Shown one piece after another: positions 9,422 through 21,226 of a stretch of DNA of 64,000 nucleotides. The position numbers and the translations under genes were made by a program. How positions within the stretch are numbered: the stretch's first letter is position 1; each line of letters starts with the position of its first letter. Origin of the DNA: Immersiella caudata. Taxonomy: Eukaryota > Ascomycota > Sordariomycetes > Sordariales > Lasiosphaeriaceae. The DNA lies in the NCBI GenBank assembly GCA_030512335.1, contig JAULSU010000002.1, positions 1,674,001-1,738,000 on the forward strand. Reading direction: 5' to 3'. The notes below the pieces were generated by a model that was given only the letters and a program-made list of their open reading frames with translations, searched no databases and was not told the DNA's origin.

Positions 9422-12400
9422 GGTAGGGGGTTGTGATGGGTTTATTCCTGCTTGGGAGGAGAAAATGTTGGTTTAGAGGTCGCGTTGAGTTGCTCTTATC
9501 GTAACTTTTTTTTTCGGGAGGGCTGCTGATAAGCGGTTGCCATGCTTCTCCAGTTTTTAGCGGTCCCGCCCCCCCACGCTGCAGTGGGGTTGGGACGTCA
9601 GTAGCCGTTTTAAACTTTCATTGCGATTGCTTCTAGGTTTGCCCTTGTTGCGTTTGATCATGTCAGCCCAGCTAATCTGGTTGCGGAGAGGAAGCTAGAG
9701 AAGTCTCTGATGAGTATAATTGAGGCTGTATTCTGAGAGGGAATCTTCTGCCTGTATTCAGAGTGGCACTGCTGAGGCTTCAAGTTTGCTGGGGAGAGCA
9801 GGGTATCAACACCCCACATGACAATCGCCTTCGTTTGACTTGCCCGGTTTGAAGTTGGCTTATTGATTTTAGATCCTTTGTACTCGAAACGGGGTGTTGA
9901 GGCCGTAGTCTTTGACGTTACCGACCAACATGGATTGAGTGTTTGTTTCATTTCATTTCTTTCTCTGAAGTTGTATTCTTGATTTTCCTGGGGCGTTTTC
10001 TCTTGCTTTCAGGTTACCCCCAAGTTTGTTTAGCAAGTCCTCAGCTACATATACCACAAGCTTTATTACCTGAGCTATGTCGCCTAGGTTGGGAGCAAAT
10101 CCTAACCTGATACGCATTGGAAGAATGAGTTCGCCATAAACTTCCATGCCGCTCTACTTGAACCGCCTTGTCTCGGGTTAATGAGTGCAGGAGGTATCTC
10201 CGATAACCCCCCGCAATAAAAAAAACATATTCTCCATTCGTTACAGGGTTTCCGCCTGGCTCATACGAACAAACTAGTTTCTTCCACCACGTGCCATCGA
10301 CCATATTCCTGGAAGTGACGACAGTACAGTAGATTATCAGCTCAGACTGAATCCCGTCTCTCAAAGTCGGCTCGGGACCTGGGACTGCCGAGCGGCATCC
10401 CCTGTCTCAAACGGGACTAGCCAGGGGAGTGGAGGGAGGTTGGGCAAATCGGGCGCGTTCCGTTTGTAGGTCCGCCCCGGAAAGTTTCTCAATAGCGGGA
10501 TTCAGTTCAAGTTGACTTGTCTGAATTTTCTAGCGGTCTTGAGCAGAGAGCTTGAAGAAACTGTTTCCTGGTACGGTATTTGCTTGATCTAATGTGGTGG
10601 CTGGTATTGATGTTCTGCTGCATCAAATCCCCAGGATTGGATTGGGCCGCGTTCCAAGTGTTTAGGGCAGATCATTTGTTCCATGGGAACGAAAACCGTG
10701 GATGTCTTCGCATAGCCTGGTAATCCTGGCCGTGAAACGACTCAAAGACGGGATGGGACACTCAATGCGCGAGATTCACATCCTGGATCCCAGCGATGCC
10801 TAGGAAATTGATATTCCTGGCTGTCTGAGTTGATGATACAGTTCGTGCTCAGAAGCCATTCCTCGCGACTCCACAGGCGCAAAAGAAAGGATGATCGAAG
10901 TGTGGCTCTCGAATATCTACCCGTCTCGCTTCCCGCCCTCCCTCCCTCCCTCCCTTCCGAGCCCCGTCAGAATCTTGTGTGAGCTTCGACCTGCAATTGG
11001 TCTGCATGGGAGGTCAAATCCGGGGTCTCGAGGCCATAGTTGGGGCGCTATTGAGACGCGGTCCCTTCAGACGGGAAGGGGGCGAAAGCTGTAACCCCTC
11101 ACCTATATCCCGCACGGCTATATGGCTGTGAGAAGAAGCGAGAGCGATGGAGGGGTAGCGGCCACTATGATGGAGGCAAACTTGCAACACATTTTCAACT
11201 TGGGCACGAGGTGTGACGCTACCTTACAGATTACACCGTCGGTGACGGGAAAATTGATGGTAACCTGGAAGCGCCGAGGCACCCGTCCGTAACCTGTCAC
11301 GATAACGGTAGTGTCACTCTTTTCGAGTCGCTACCGAATGCGACGTGATAGATGGCTGGAGAAACATCACACCAATCCCGTGTCGCGCCGGCGTTTTCGC
11401 GCCTATGAACTGTCCGCAGCCCAAGGACGACGCTGTGGTCGTCGATCATATGCCGAGTGCTTGAGTGCGTATTGGTGCACTGCAGCTACTCTATGCGGTT
11501 TCGTGGATCAGAAAAGTATCGCACAGTCGGCAGCGTCGTGTTTCCACAACTCTGTGATGCGCTGGAGATCGCATTCCAGTCACTGGCGCCTGTTGGGTGG
11601 AGTGGGGGTTGCTTGTGGTCAAGACAAGAGTGGCTAGGCTGAGAAAAAAAAACAAGAAATACGTTACCTGCGAAGCTAAGACGGCATCGTGGCGGCTGGC
11701 TCACTGAGAAAAGTCTTCCTCTTAGCTGCCTTCAGGCGTTTCTTTTTGCTCAAAGGGCCAACTGAGAACTGACCTTTTCTGTCGACCGGCCCTCCAGTCG
11801 ACGGAACCTGACCAATGGGCTGGAGTCGGTCACTGCAACATCGCGCAAACACTCGACAGCCAGGTCAAAGCGTGCGGAGTTGATGGCCCTTGACGAGAGG
11901 CTTGTGCGTTGAGGATAGATTCCTTGCTTCTTTGGCCCTTCTTCGGGTTGCATCGCCGGTTGAGAAATGTAACCTTTGCGCGAGTTTCAGCGGACTTTGG
12001 TCCACCATCTCAAGTTTGTGGTCTGGACTGTAAGGTTGGGAATTCATGCTGCGCAGTGAGAGTTGGGGGCGTGTGCTGGTAGCTGTGCCGTTCGTTTGTC
12101 GGCAATAGGCAGGATACCAGCAAGCGACCAGGTAGAAACCAAGTTCAAGTAGCGACCGTTTTTCTTGACAACGTTTGAGACAGCCTGGGGCGGCAGGAAC
12201 CGCATCTGGATGTGCGCATTCCTTTGGGGTAAGCCTTTCCCATGTCGCAAGGGAAAAGGGCGGAAAACTTGCTCTCCTTCGCGCCGGCAACGGGTTGAAT
12301 GTTTGGATTTTTTTCTCTTGTACCACCCCACACCGCGAACAGACCGCGACGGGTCTCACGATGCTCCCAAAAGCTTCCCGGCTGTCAAACCGGACAACAG

Positions 12401-13789
12401 GAAACGGGCTTGAACAGTCTGGGAAGATGCGGGCCGTGATGCCCCTTCAATGATGACCCGACGACGCGGTTTTGGACGTCGTGGTCGCGACTCGGGGCGT
12501 TCCCTGAACGTGGCGTCGTAGGAAATGCACAGCCCTTGGTATGCGTCGATCTCGCCCCCTTTTCTCTTCGATCTCCGCGCACGTACACCCTGTGTCTGGC
12601 CTGGAATCCCAGGCACCAGCACCAGTCGCCCCTCCTCTCATTTCTGTCGTTTGCATTGTGATCCTTTTGCTGATGATGGCTGACGTCGTCATAGGCTGCG
12701 GCTCTGTCGAAGCTTGCATCCGCCCGAGATTGTGAAGGCTATTATGAGCAGTTCGCCAGCAGCAGGTGCAAACGCGCTATGAGAGTCCTGGCAGCTCAGC
12801 AGAGGCTTTCCGGCTTGCGGCGCCGAGTGCTGACAAAGTGGAAGACGCCCAAAGATTTCCGCGCACGAGGACTCGTCTGGCTCACGATGGAAGTGGGCAA
12901 GGGTGTGCAAAAGCATCATGTCGGGTTGGCGTACCAGATACAAGAGTCTTACTGCTAAACAGCCCAAAGGCGGTGTCATCCAAAGTACAGGGTACTGCCT
13001 TCCCGAAATGAATGGTTATCTCCTGGCCCTCGGGCCCCTGTCCGACCCCTTGGAAAGGTACCCCTGGCTGCAGCATGGCCAGTGCTGGTGTGGCATTGGT
13101 GACCTCCTTATTTCCCAATCCCCCGTTGCAGCTTGGCTGCAGTGTGCAGACCTCCCAGGTTCCCATTCCCATGCAGCCCGTTTGCACGCTTCTTCTGCTC
13201 TCTCCAGTGCACCACGGCGAATCACTTAGGCTCAGCACCGCGGTATTCCCACAAACGGACGGCCAGATCCCGGGCCGCTCCTCGTCCCAAGCTGGTTCCT
13301 TGACAGGGCCCACGCCTTTCTTTTCAAGGCGCCCGGTCCCTCTTTCCACTTCCCGCGAGAACCGTCCCTCTCCCCTCCGCAAGCTTGATTCCCGACTCTC
13401 CACCGGCCTCCTTGTTTCTTTGGCCGCCAATTCTTTTCTTCTAGGAGCTTCCTAGCGGCGTGCTGAGCTCTTCCAGCAACCTGTGGTTGCGCGTCAACCA
13501 GTGCCGCCGTCTGCGTCGACAGACGTGAAGCTTCATCGCCGGTGACAGCTTTGGCAGTGCCCTACGTCGTCCCCAACCTGCAATTGCCTTTTGCAGCATC
13601 ACATTTACTTCTTCGTCGATCTTCGTCGACGGTGTTCCGAACCCGCAGGCGTTTGTGGTCAACACGTTTTGGATACCCGGCCTATTTAGCGTTTGTGGCT
13701 GCTTCTCCCAACACGCAGTGGAACGACCGATTCTTCCAAACCCGACCCGACGGAAACTTTGAGATAGGCTGAGCCGCCTCGACGTCAAA
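9422..13789. other. 4.4-kb gene-poor region upstream of BCD1 and the DENN gene
   Basis: This is the largest gap in the window. It lies between two divergent start codons (9421 minus, 13790 plus). ORFs are short or have no coherent composition. Features visible by eye are a CCCT-type simple repeat around 10930-10955 and a somewhat AT-richer stretch near 9600-10300. The last few hundred bases are pyrimidine-rich and probably form the leader of the DENN gene. No RNA gene or transposon signature was recognised. Confidence 0.4.
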
Positions 13790-16638
13790 ATGGCGCCTTC
13801 TCTAAACACTCACTCCTCTTTTCAACGGCCGAGGACCGGCGACCGCGAGGGCCGCCCCGGTACTCGCGACCAAGCCGACAGCAACCTCATTATTCCCAGC
13901 CGCACCTCATCGCTTCACTCTCGCATCACGCAGCCGATTCCCTCCACACTCGCCGTAAAGCCCCAGCAGAGGACGCCTAAGACTCTCACACATGCATACA
14001 TGGTTTGCGGCGTTGGCCGAGAGCCATCGCAATGGGTCAAGGCTCCTGCCCCCACCCAGGGAAAGATTGGCCACATGAAAGGTGCTGTTGGCCAGTTCTG
14101 GCTTCCGGAAATTCTTGGTAGCAGCCCGAGGTTAGAGCAGGATAACGAGATCGCACGGGCTCTGCACGCGGCTATGAGAGTAGGTCTTGCAGCAGAAGCA
14201 ATCGCGTTCAGTTTCGGATATTGACCAAGTTCCCAGGCTTGCTTCCCGCACGACGTTGAGATCTGTACTGGTCGGAGCCAGCCCCATTGCGTTCACCACT
14301 CGTTCGTCCTCCAGCAGGATTCTTCGCATACCCTTTATGGTATTTGCCTCCGTGTTTGGTCCCGCGCTGACGAGAAGCGCGCCGAGACCATCCGGGAGCT
14401 GAGGAAGAGGACAGAGCCGGATTTCTACGACAACTCTGACGAGCAGTACTGGATTCCCTACTGCCTGTCCTTCTTGTCGCGGTACCCGCTCTATAACTTG
14501 CTCGGAGACTATCTGCGCGGCATGTGGATTCACTGGAACAAGGCTACGAACCTCTTCCATGCCGAGGAAGTGTCTCGCATTCTGAGCTTCCCCGCCCCCC
14601 GGCTCAACGACCTGGTGCGCATTGACATGAAGGACTATGCTCTGTGCTACCAGTTCCCGTCATCGCCTACTGGCTTCCAGAACTTTGCCATGTGGCCTCT
14701 GTTCTGCTGCCTGTCGATTCCCAACATCGTGGGCGTCGTGGAGGCCGCCATCTCCCCGACGCGCCGTATCATCTTCGTCAGCCACTATCCTGCGATGCTT
14801 ACGATGGCCGCCGAGACGGTGAGGTATTGTGTGCGAGTTTATGAGTGGAGTGGCCTGTACGTTCCTGTTGTGCATGCCCGTCATGCCAAGGAGCTCGTCC
14901 AGGAGCCAGGCCCCTACATTCTGGGCATCACAGCTGAGTGCCGCACTCTTTTCACCGCACCCACGGATGCCCTCGTCGTCGACCTTGACCGTAATTTCGT
15001 TCTGACATCAAGCCCACCGACGGCCCTCAACCCTAACCAGCGCAACAAGTTTGTGACCCGCCTCACACAGTCGCTCAACGGTGATGTCACTCCTTCTGGT
15101 GTTCCTCAGCATTTGCGGTCTGCTTATGGCGGTGGAAAGCTCGTCCCCGCTGGTCAGATCATCGTGATGCGTGGCGAGGTCGAGTCTATCCAGGACCCTG
15201 AGTGGTGGAACCAGGATGCTGTCATGGCTGTCATGGATCATGTTTGCGAGAAGATCGGTCGTAACAGCGGCATCAAGGCTGTCTTTGGTGGATCCGTCAA
15301 GAAGCCGCTAATGACCAAGGTTTCAATGCGGCACCTTAATGAGATTGTTCGCGAGAGGAATCAATACTCCCGTGATGCTCTGGAGGCGTGGCAGGATTTC
15401 ATCAACCTTAAGGGGCGGATGGAGACCGAGCTCGCCAAGGTCACCAAGAGGAATAACTACCTCGTCGAGGAGTTGGAGAGTTGGAAACAGCAGGTGAGTT
15501 TGCAACGAGCGGCTCTAGTACTTATCCCACTTGCTAACTTGGACATCAGTTCCTTAAATTCCAAGCCTTTGCTGAGACTCTCACCAAGGAGACTCAGGAT
15601 CTCAAGGTCAAGATTGAGAACCACAAGCGTGAGAACCGCCGCCTTGGTGGTCTCATTGACCAGCAGAAGGATGACAATGCCCGGCTGTCTGTCCGTCTTG
15701 CCGGCACCGAGAAGCAACGCGACGATGCCCTCGAGGCCCTTGTTCTTCAGCAAGAAATTGCTGAGGAGCTTGAGCGAGAGCGCAAGAGGAACAGGAAGGA
15801 GCTCACCGCCCTTCAGCACACCAATGTCACGATTCTCAGGCAACGTGATGAGGCCCGCCGCGTCGTTCTGCACCTGCGCAGCTTGATTTCCGGTCAGCAC
15901 CACCACATGGAGCATCTGGTTAAGACCCTCACGTCTCCTGATGAGCTCGCGGCCGAGATCGAGGCAGGCTTTGCTTCGCAAGATGCTGCCGAGGACGAAA
16001 AGGCCGAAGGAGCCGGAGAGGATGCCGATGCGCGGTTCAAGAGGAACCTTGCTCGTGCCAGTAGGCGGATCTCGACACAGACTTTCATTGATGTGGCAGA
16101 TCGCCACCTCAAGGATAAGACTGATGCCATTGCGCATATCATTCGCAACATTGCGGAGCAGTGCCAAGCTGCCGTTGAGGGCCTGCAGCTAGCCCAGGAT
16201 GCTGAGCTCGGGAGTCTTGAGCGCCCAACGTCTCGGTCTATGGCAAAAGGCCGCCGGGGGAGTAATCTCTCAGTCGCCCACAGTGATGACGGCCACTCGG
16301 CCGCGACCTCAGACGCCGGTGACGACAGCAGCCTCCTCAGGCCGAGCAGCGGGCGTGCCTCTAGCATCCCACCCACACCGGATCTCATTCCCAACCGCAG
16401 CAGCACTAGCATGTCGATCGCTAGCACAGCCACGACCCCTGAGCGCACCTCCCAACACTATATCATTGGACATGATATTCCAACAAAGATCGTCGAGGAC
16501 GACGAGGATGAGCTCTCCCGCAGTGAGAGCGAAGCCAACCCCATCCCCCAGGAGCCGGGTGTCGTGGGCAAGCACACCGAGAGCTTGATTCACCGACCTT
16601 CTGGTGCCAGAATCAGCGCCCTCGGAAGCTCTCGCTAG
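13790..16638 (+). CDS. DENN-domain protein with C-terminal coiled coil
   Basis: DENN proteins are usually exchange factors for Rab GTPases in membrane traffic. I infer three exons: 13790..14179, 14237..15493 and 15550..16638, giving 911 residues. Intron 1 is 57 bp (GTAGGT...CCCAG); intron 2 is 56 bp (GTGAGT, branch GCTAAC, CATCAG). The uDENN part begins near AYMVCGVGREPSQW (about residue 65) and resumes after intron 1 as ACFPHDVEICTGRSQPHC. The cDENN core follows from about residue 201 (YWIPYCLSFLSRYPLYNLLG, then PLFCCLSIPNIVGVVEAA and RRIIFVSHYPAML). A long charged coiled coil spans about 500-670 (KETQDLKVKIENHKRENRRL). The tail is Ser/Asp-rich and probably disordered. The exact Rab partner cannot be read from sequence. 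Confidence 0.85.
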
Positions 16639-18055
16639 GTCGATGATTGTTTGGTGGAACGTTATTGACTGAACCTTACGGCGTAGCGCGTTTGCTCTTT
16701 CTCATGCATTTCCATGCATCTGTTTATACCAATCTTTCCCTGAACAGGGGTGGCTTCAAATCGGTTCATCTGGTTGATCAAAACGACTTTTTTTTTTTGC
16801 CGGCGTTGCAGAGTACATATTTATTTGCCTTATTGTCTTTACACCGCTATTATTCCCTTAGTCTCGACTTTTTATCCTTCCACACGCTCATCAGTCTCCA
16901 GTTGTGTTGGGCCTTGGGCAGGGCTAATCTTCGATTCTTCTCTTTCTACAACTTCGACCTGCGCTTGGCATTTCGTTGCGGATGATATGGATGGGATTGA
17001 TCTGGCGAGAAGGACCGAGGTCGTGCCCTTGGCTCGGATGTGAGGAGAGAAGGAAGGTAAAAAAGGAAGAGGGGTGTAAAGCTAGGTAGCAACTTTGGAA
17101 GAACGGGTTGACATCAACAAGGTGGGAGCTACGACGGTTCCCACCGTGACTGATACGCATAGTTAGCCAGTCGGGCTTTTTAGTTTTGTGAGCCTGTTGG
17201 ATGGTCCACATCTACACAAGCAAGTCGATAGGAAGGGTACCAGTTGGAGCCCTTTATCAATTTCGAAAAGTTTCTAGTGTGTATGGGGAGATTGAAATTT
17301 GATGAATGAATGCCGTTGGATTGGATACCTTTCACCGCTTGATGGGCCAAAAGTAGGGTTCAACCAGGCTTGAAACCTGAGGGTTGTTTACAACAGCAAG
17401 GGTTCAAGAGCATGTGCCCCTTTCCACATGCCACACAAGAGGTGCCTATGCGCTCCAGCACATAGACCATGAAGAGCACGGAACGGTTGGCCCGTCCCCG
17501 CTAGCAGCCTCACAAAATAGAAGAATATTAGGATTCATCTTCACGATCTCGCGACTTGGAAGTGGTGTTTCCTTACAGCCCATCTGAACGGCTGTGTTCG
17601 TTTTTGTATTTTTTGGCCACAACAAGCCCATGTCCTATGTCCCCATGTCCTCCCTCAGCTCGACCCGAGTCGCTGTTCAACTAATACAATGCGACTATGC
17701 TCATGTCGCGCAAACCAGAGCCGCTTCGCATTTCATGCCTCGGCCGCACTATCCAGTTGTCCAGCCATCGTCCCAGTGCAAAGCCTCAATAAAGACATCC
17801 ATTGACGAAACGGTTCGCTCGCCCTTCCAAGCGGATTATCCTCGTAGATTGTCATCACGAGGTCAGCCTCTGCCACCCCGGTCCTTTTCCCATTTCATAG
17901 CATCATCTCCGAAAATAAAGAACCCCCCGAACACCTGGCCAGGTGCTCCTGCGATAATGAAAAGCAAACGCATGCTTTGCCGTCCATAGGTATTGTGTGA
18001 TATTCATACAAAGTGTCGAGTTCGTGTTTGTTGAATTAAAGACGAAATAAAAGAA
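16639..18055. other. intergenic region between convergent DENN and LSM14 genes
   Basis: This 1.4-kb region lies between the stop codons of two convergent genes. It holds a T tract near 16788-16798 and pyrimidine-rich sequence typical of fungal 3' ends. No supportable coding exon or RNA gene was found. Confidence 0.4.
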
Positions 18056-20103
18056 TCACTGAGTTGGCTGGGCGTCCCGAGGGCGGAATCCGGCACTGCT
18101 GCCTCGGCCGCCACGATAGCCACGACCCCGTCCACCGCGACCGCGGCCTCGTCCGCGATACCCACGGAATCCGCCGTCGACGCTGCCTTGGCCGAAAGTC
18201 TCCATGTTCTTTCGTTGCTCTTCGCCACGCCACTCTCGGCCGCCCGGCTTCTGGCCATTATTTTCGAGCCTGTCTTTCGCTTCACTAGAAATGTTGTCAA
18301 AGAATGAGGTCGACTTGTTGTAGGCCGGCGGGCCTGTTGGAGTTGACTTCTCAGGTACAGCCTCAGGTGTTGCTGGTCCCCCGTTAGGAGTCTCTGCCAA
18401 TGGAGACCCCGAAAAGGCCTCCTTCACAACTTCTTGCTTGTTGAACTTTGCGTTGGCAGACGCAAAGTCGAAGTCTGAGTCAGGCACCTCGACTTTTGCC
18501 GGACGAGGACCACGGCCCCTGGCGCCACTACCGCCAACCGCACCGCCGCGCGGGACTTGCTGCGTTGGCAGGCCCTGCCTCCCAGCGTTCACCCGCATCT
18601 CATTGACCTTCTTCGTAAGGTTATCCACCGAGTTTCCATTCGATTGCTGAATGCCGGCTGATTCATCAAGCTTGGCCATGGCGATAGCCACAGCTTCCTT
18701 GGCGGCCTGAGTAGCATCCCGAAGAGCGGCAGCGTTTACTGCGGCACTGCCTTCCCCGGTAGATTTAGATGATGCCTGACCTTGCGAGGATTTGGAGATC
18801 AACGTTGCGGGAAGTGGAACGGCAGGCAGGATTTGAGTCGGTCGGCCTATCTTCGGACCCGTTGGAATGGACTTGGGACCGCTCGGAGCTGATGCAGCTG
18901 CACTTGCCAGAGATGCGGCCGTGGCCTTGACCTCCTCCGCCGTCGGCTTCGATTCAACCGGTGGTTGGGGAGGCGCAGTTGCTACCGGCTGCTTAGAGGG
19001 CTGACCAGAGGTCTTTGGCTCAGCTGGAACTTCCGGCTGTTGTCCGGCATGCTGTGCTGGGGTGGCTGGCTTCCTATCCGCGGTAGGACCGATCGGCGCC
19101 GGCTTCACACCTTGAGCCGGGGCTTGGTTACTGGGAGTATGATTGGCTGACTGGCGACCAATCTGACCAGGACCAGTGGGCACGCCGGGGTGACCGCCAG
19201 GGCCGGGCGGGTACGGATAGTTTCCCCAGGGGCCTGGTCCCATGGGTGGGAATTCCTGACCCTGAGGGAAGTACGGCGGAGGAGGGTACTGTCCGGGCAT
19301 ACCACCGAATGCATTGGGCCCAGGAGGACCCGCGCGACCCCAGCCGCCGACATGTGGAGGGAAGTAGCCGAAGCCAGGGCCACCTTGGGGAGGGCCCTGT
19401 TGGTTAGTCATTCCGTGGGGGCCTGGCGGGCCAGGGGGACCAGGTGGCCCAGGGGGACCTGAAGGGCCAGGCGCCGCATTGCCAGGTCTAGGTCGCGCCT
19501 GTATCTCCTCGTTAGCACCAACACAAACAAGATTATGGCGACTTTTATGTTGCGGGAGGACGAGCTTGGATCAGAAGGAAGGCAACGGAAAATATCAACA
19601 TGGTTTGTTTGCGCTTTTCAGACAGTATACTGATTTTACATCCGAAAATATTTCATCATTGAGCATCGGAAAATGGGAAAGAGAAAGGCATCGACTTACT
19701 CCTACGATGGCAGGATCGTTGGGCATCGCCGGGGGCTTGTTTTCTTTGACGGGGCCCTCCTCGATCTTCAGGTCCTTCACATCGGTGCCTCGAAATACGA
19801 TGTACTCATAGAGCTGGTCGGAGGGAGCGACCTCGCCCTCCCCTTGGTTCCGACCCTCGGTACCAAAGGACCTGACATTCTCGAGGGAGACGGTCGAGTC
19901 GTCCGAGTTGATCTGGTGGAGGGTGCCGACATATCTATGCAATGGTCAACGTGATTGATGCTTGGGAAAACGAGTTGCGCGACACGTACCTAATATTGCT
20001 TCGCGATATCAGGGATATGCGAGCCCTGTGGTAGAAGATATGTTAGTAATTGAAGACGGTGGACACCTAGGGCACAGCCGACGAACCCTAGAAACTCGGA
20101 CAT
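18056..20103 (-). CDS. SCD6: Scd6 / LSM14-family mRNP protein (Sum2-like)
   Basis: Scd6/LSM14 proteins repress translation and promote decapping in P-bodies through eIF4G, Dhh1 and Dcp2. I infer four exons: 20103..20087, 20025..19990, 19934..19700 and 19498..18056, giving 576 residues. The first junctions rebuild the LSm fold as MSEFLGARISLISRSNIRYV, then TLHQINSDDSTVSLENVRSF and LYEYIVFRGTDVKDLKI. The only alternative frame for exon 2 ends in TAG at its last codon. Exon 4 opens with a collagen-like Gly-Pro-Pro tract and a Pro/Gly/Gln-rich linker. Then come a DFDF box (about residue 436), the FFD box NKSTSFFDNISSE (about 489), the TFG box EEQRKNMETFGQ (about 525) and a C-terminal RGG region. 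That domain order is diagnostic. Intron 3 is 201 bp, long for this window. Confidence 0.92.
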
Positions 20104-21226
20104 GGTGGCGGTTGGAAGGTTTAGAGCAAAGGTGAATGAGGCGCGAGACGCGAGCGGAAAATGACGCCCGCTACCCAATTATGAAACGGGGTAAAGTGCA
20201 GCAATTGATGAACAGCTGCAGGAAATAGCGCAAAGTAGAGGCGGTTCGCCTTGTGAAACCGCGGGGAGAGAATGCAATATTCGCGGGGAAGCTAATACAC
20301 TCGAAGGGTGAAGGAGAGAAGGAAAGCATGATGTGGAAAGTTGGCAGCTAAAATTTCAGCGCCTCTCAGCCTCCTTTTTGATGCCTGGCCCAGCCTCTTT
20401 GGGTCTGTGCACTGCGCCACAGCGGATGCCCAGTGGCTGACTGGTGGGTTCTAGCTCAAGCGACCGTCTTTGGTCCTAACCCTCAGGTCCAAAACTCTTA
20501 GCCCAACTGCAATCAACAGACATCTCGTACGTATCACCTTGATTTGCGTCCGGGGCTCAGACACCTGCCTATCTATGGGTTTTGGGGCGGCTGTCTCGCG
20601 TATTGGTTTGCCGGAAGCGCAGCACGACTACCAGTGCATATTGTTACTCCAAGAAAAAACCCATGTTCAAGAGTTTCACGAGAGGGGTTAGGAGAAAATC
20701 GCAAACGCAACCTAAAGGCAATCGAGGACATAGGGTTCTATGGGCTGAATAAGCCGCACCATATCATAGTTTTATAGCCATTAGGGCACCACAGAAACAA
20801 AACTTTCTCAAGGTTTAGTTGCGCGCTGAAGTACAACTTGGTGATAAACTGTTTCACACATCGTAGGTAGTTCTACCAAGGTTGCCCCACTAAAACCCGG
20901 CCAGTGAGTCGTCCCCGAATAACCTTGAAGTTGATCTCAACACCACACCTGAGCAACCTAGAACCTTCATTCGCCATCGTCAAGTTTAATTAACAAAGGA
21001 GCATATATATATAAAGCTCCTGGCAAATTTGCCTAGGCACCCAATTTGCTGTTTCTTCTCTGATACACAACACGCCGACCTCCTTTCGACATCGTGTTGC
21101 GACCATCTACCAGCAAACTTCAGCCCCGCCGTTGACTTAAATTGAGTGAGGGGCTTATCGCCCAATCGCACCACCAACACCAACAACTTCACCTTTGCCT
21201 CCCTCGCTCTCCCGAGCCGCGACAAA
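20104..21226. other. divergent intergenic region, SCD6 / RQC1
   Basis: This 1.1-kb region separates the SCD6 and RQC1 starts. It contains a strong TATA-like element at 21004-21015 and a pyrimidine/CA-rich leader before the RQC1 ATG. A GTG-initiated extension of the RQC1 frame to 21146 is not a credible eukaryotic start. Confidence 0.5.
21004..21015 (+). promoter_or_regulatory. candidate TATA box of RQC1
   Basis: The sequence TATATATATAAA sits about 212 bp upstream of the RQC1 ATG. It is the clearest TATA-like element noticed near a start in the window. Its function is inferred from position and sequence only. Confidence 0.4.

Noticed and set aside
12882..13430. 182-residue minus-strand ORF upstream of the DENN gene
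   Set aside because: Composition is random-looking and it lies in the probable promoter of the DENN gene.
19990..20178. Reading exon 2 of SCD6 in the frame that ends in TAG
   Set aside because: The other frame, reached with the GTTCGT donor at 20086, gives the conserved LSm sequence and continues into exon 3.
21146..21226. 27-residue N-terminal extension of RQC1
   Set aside because: It opens with GTG, and the ATG at 21227 has a good context and starts the family-typical N-terminus.
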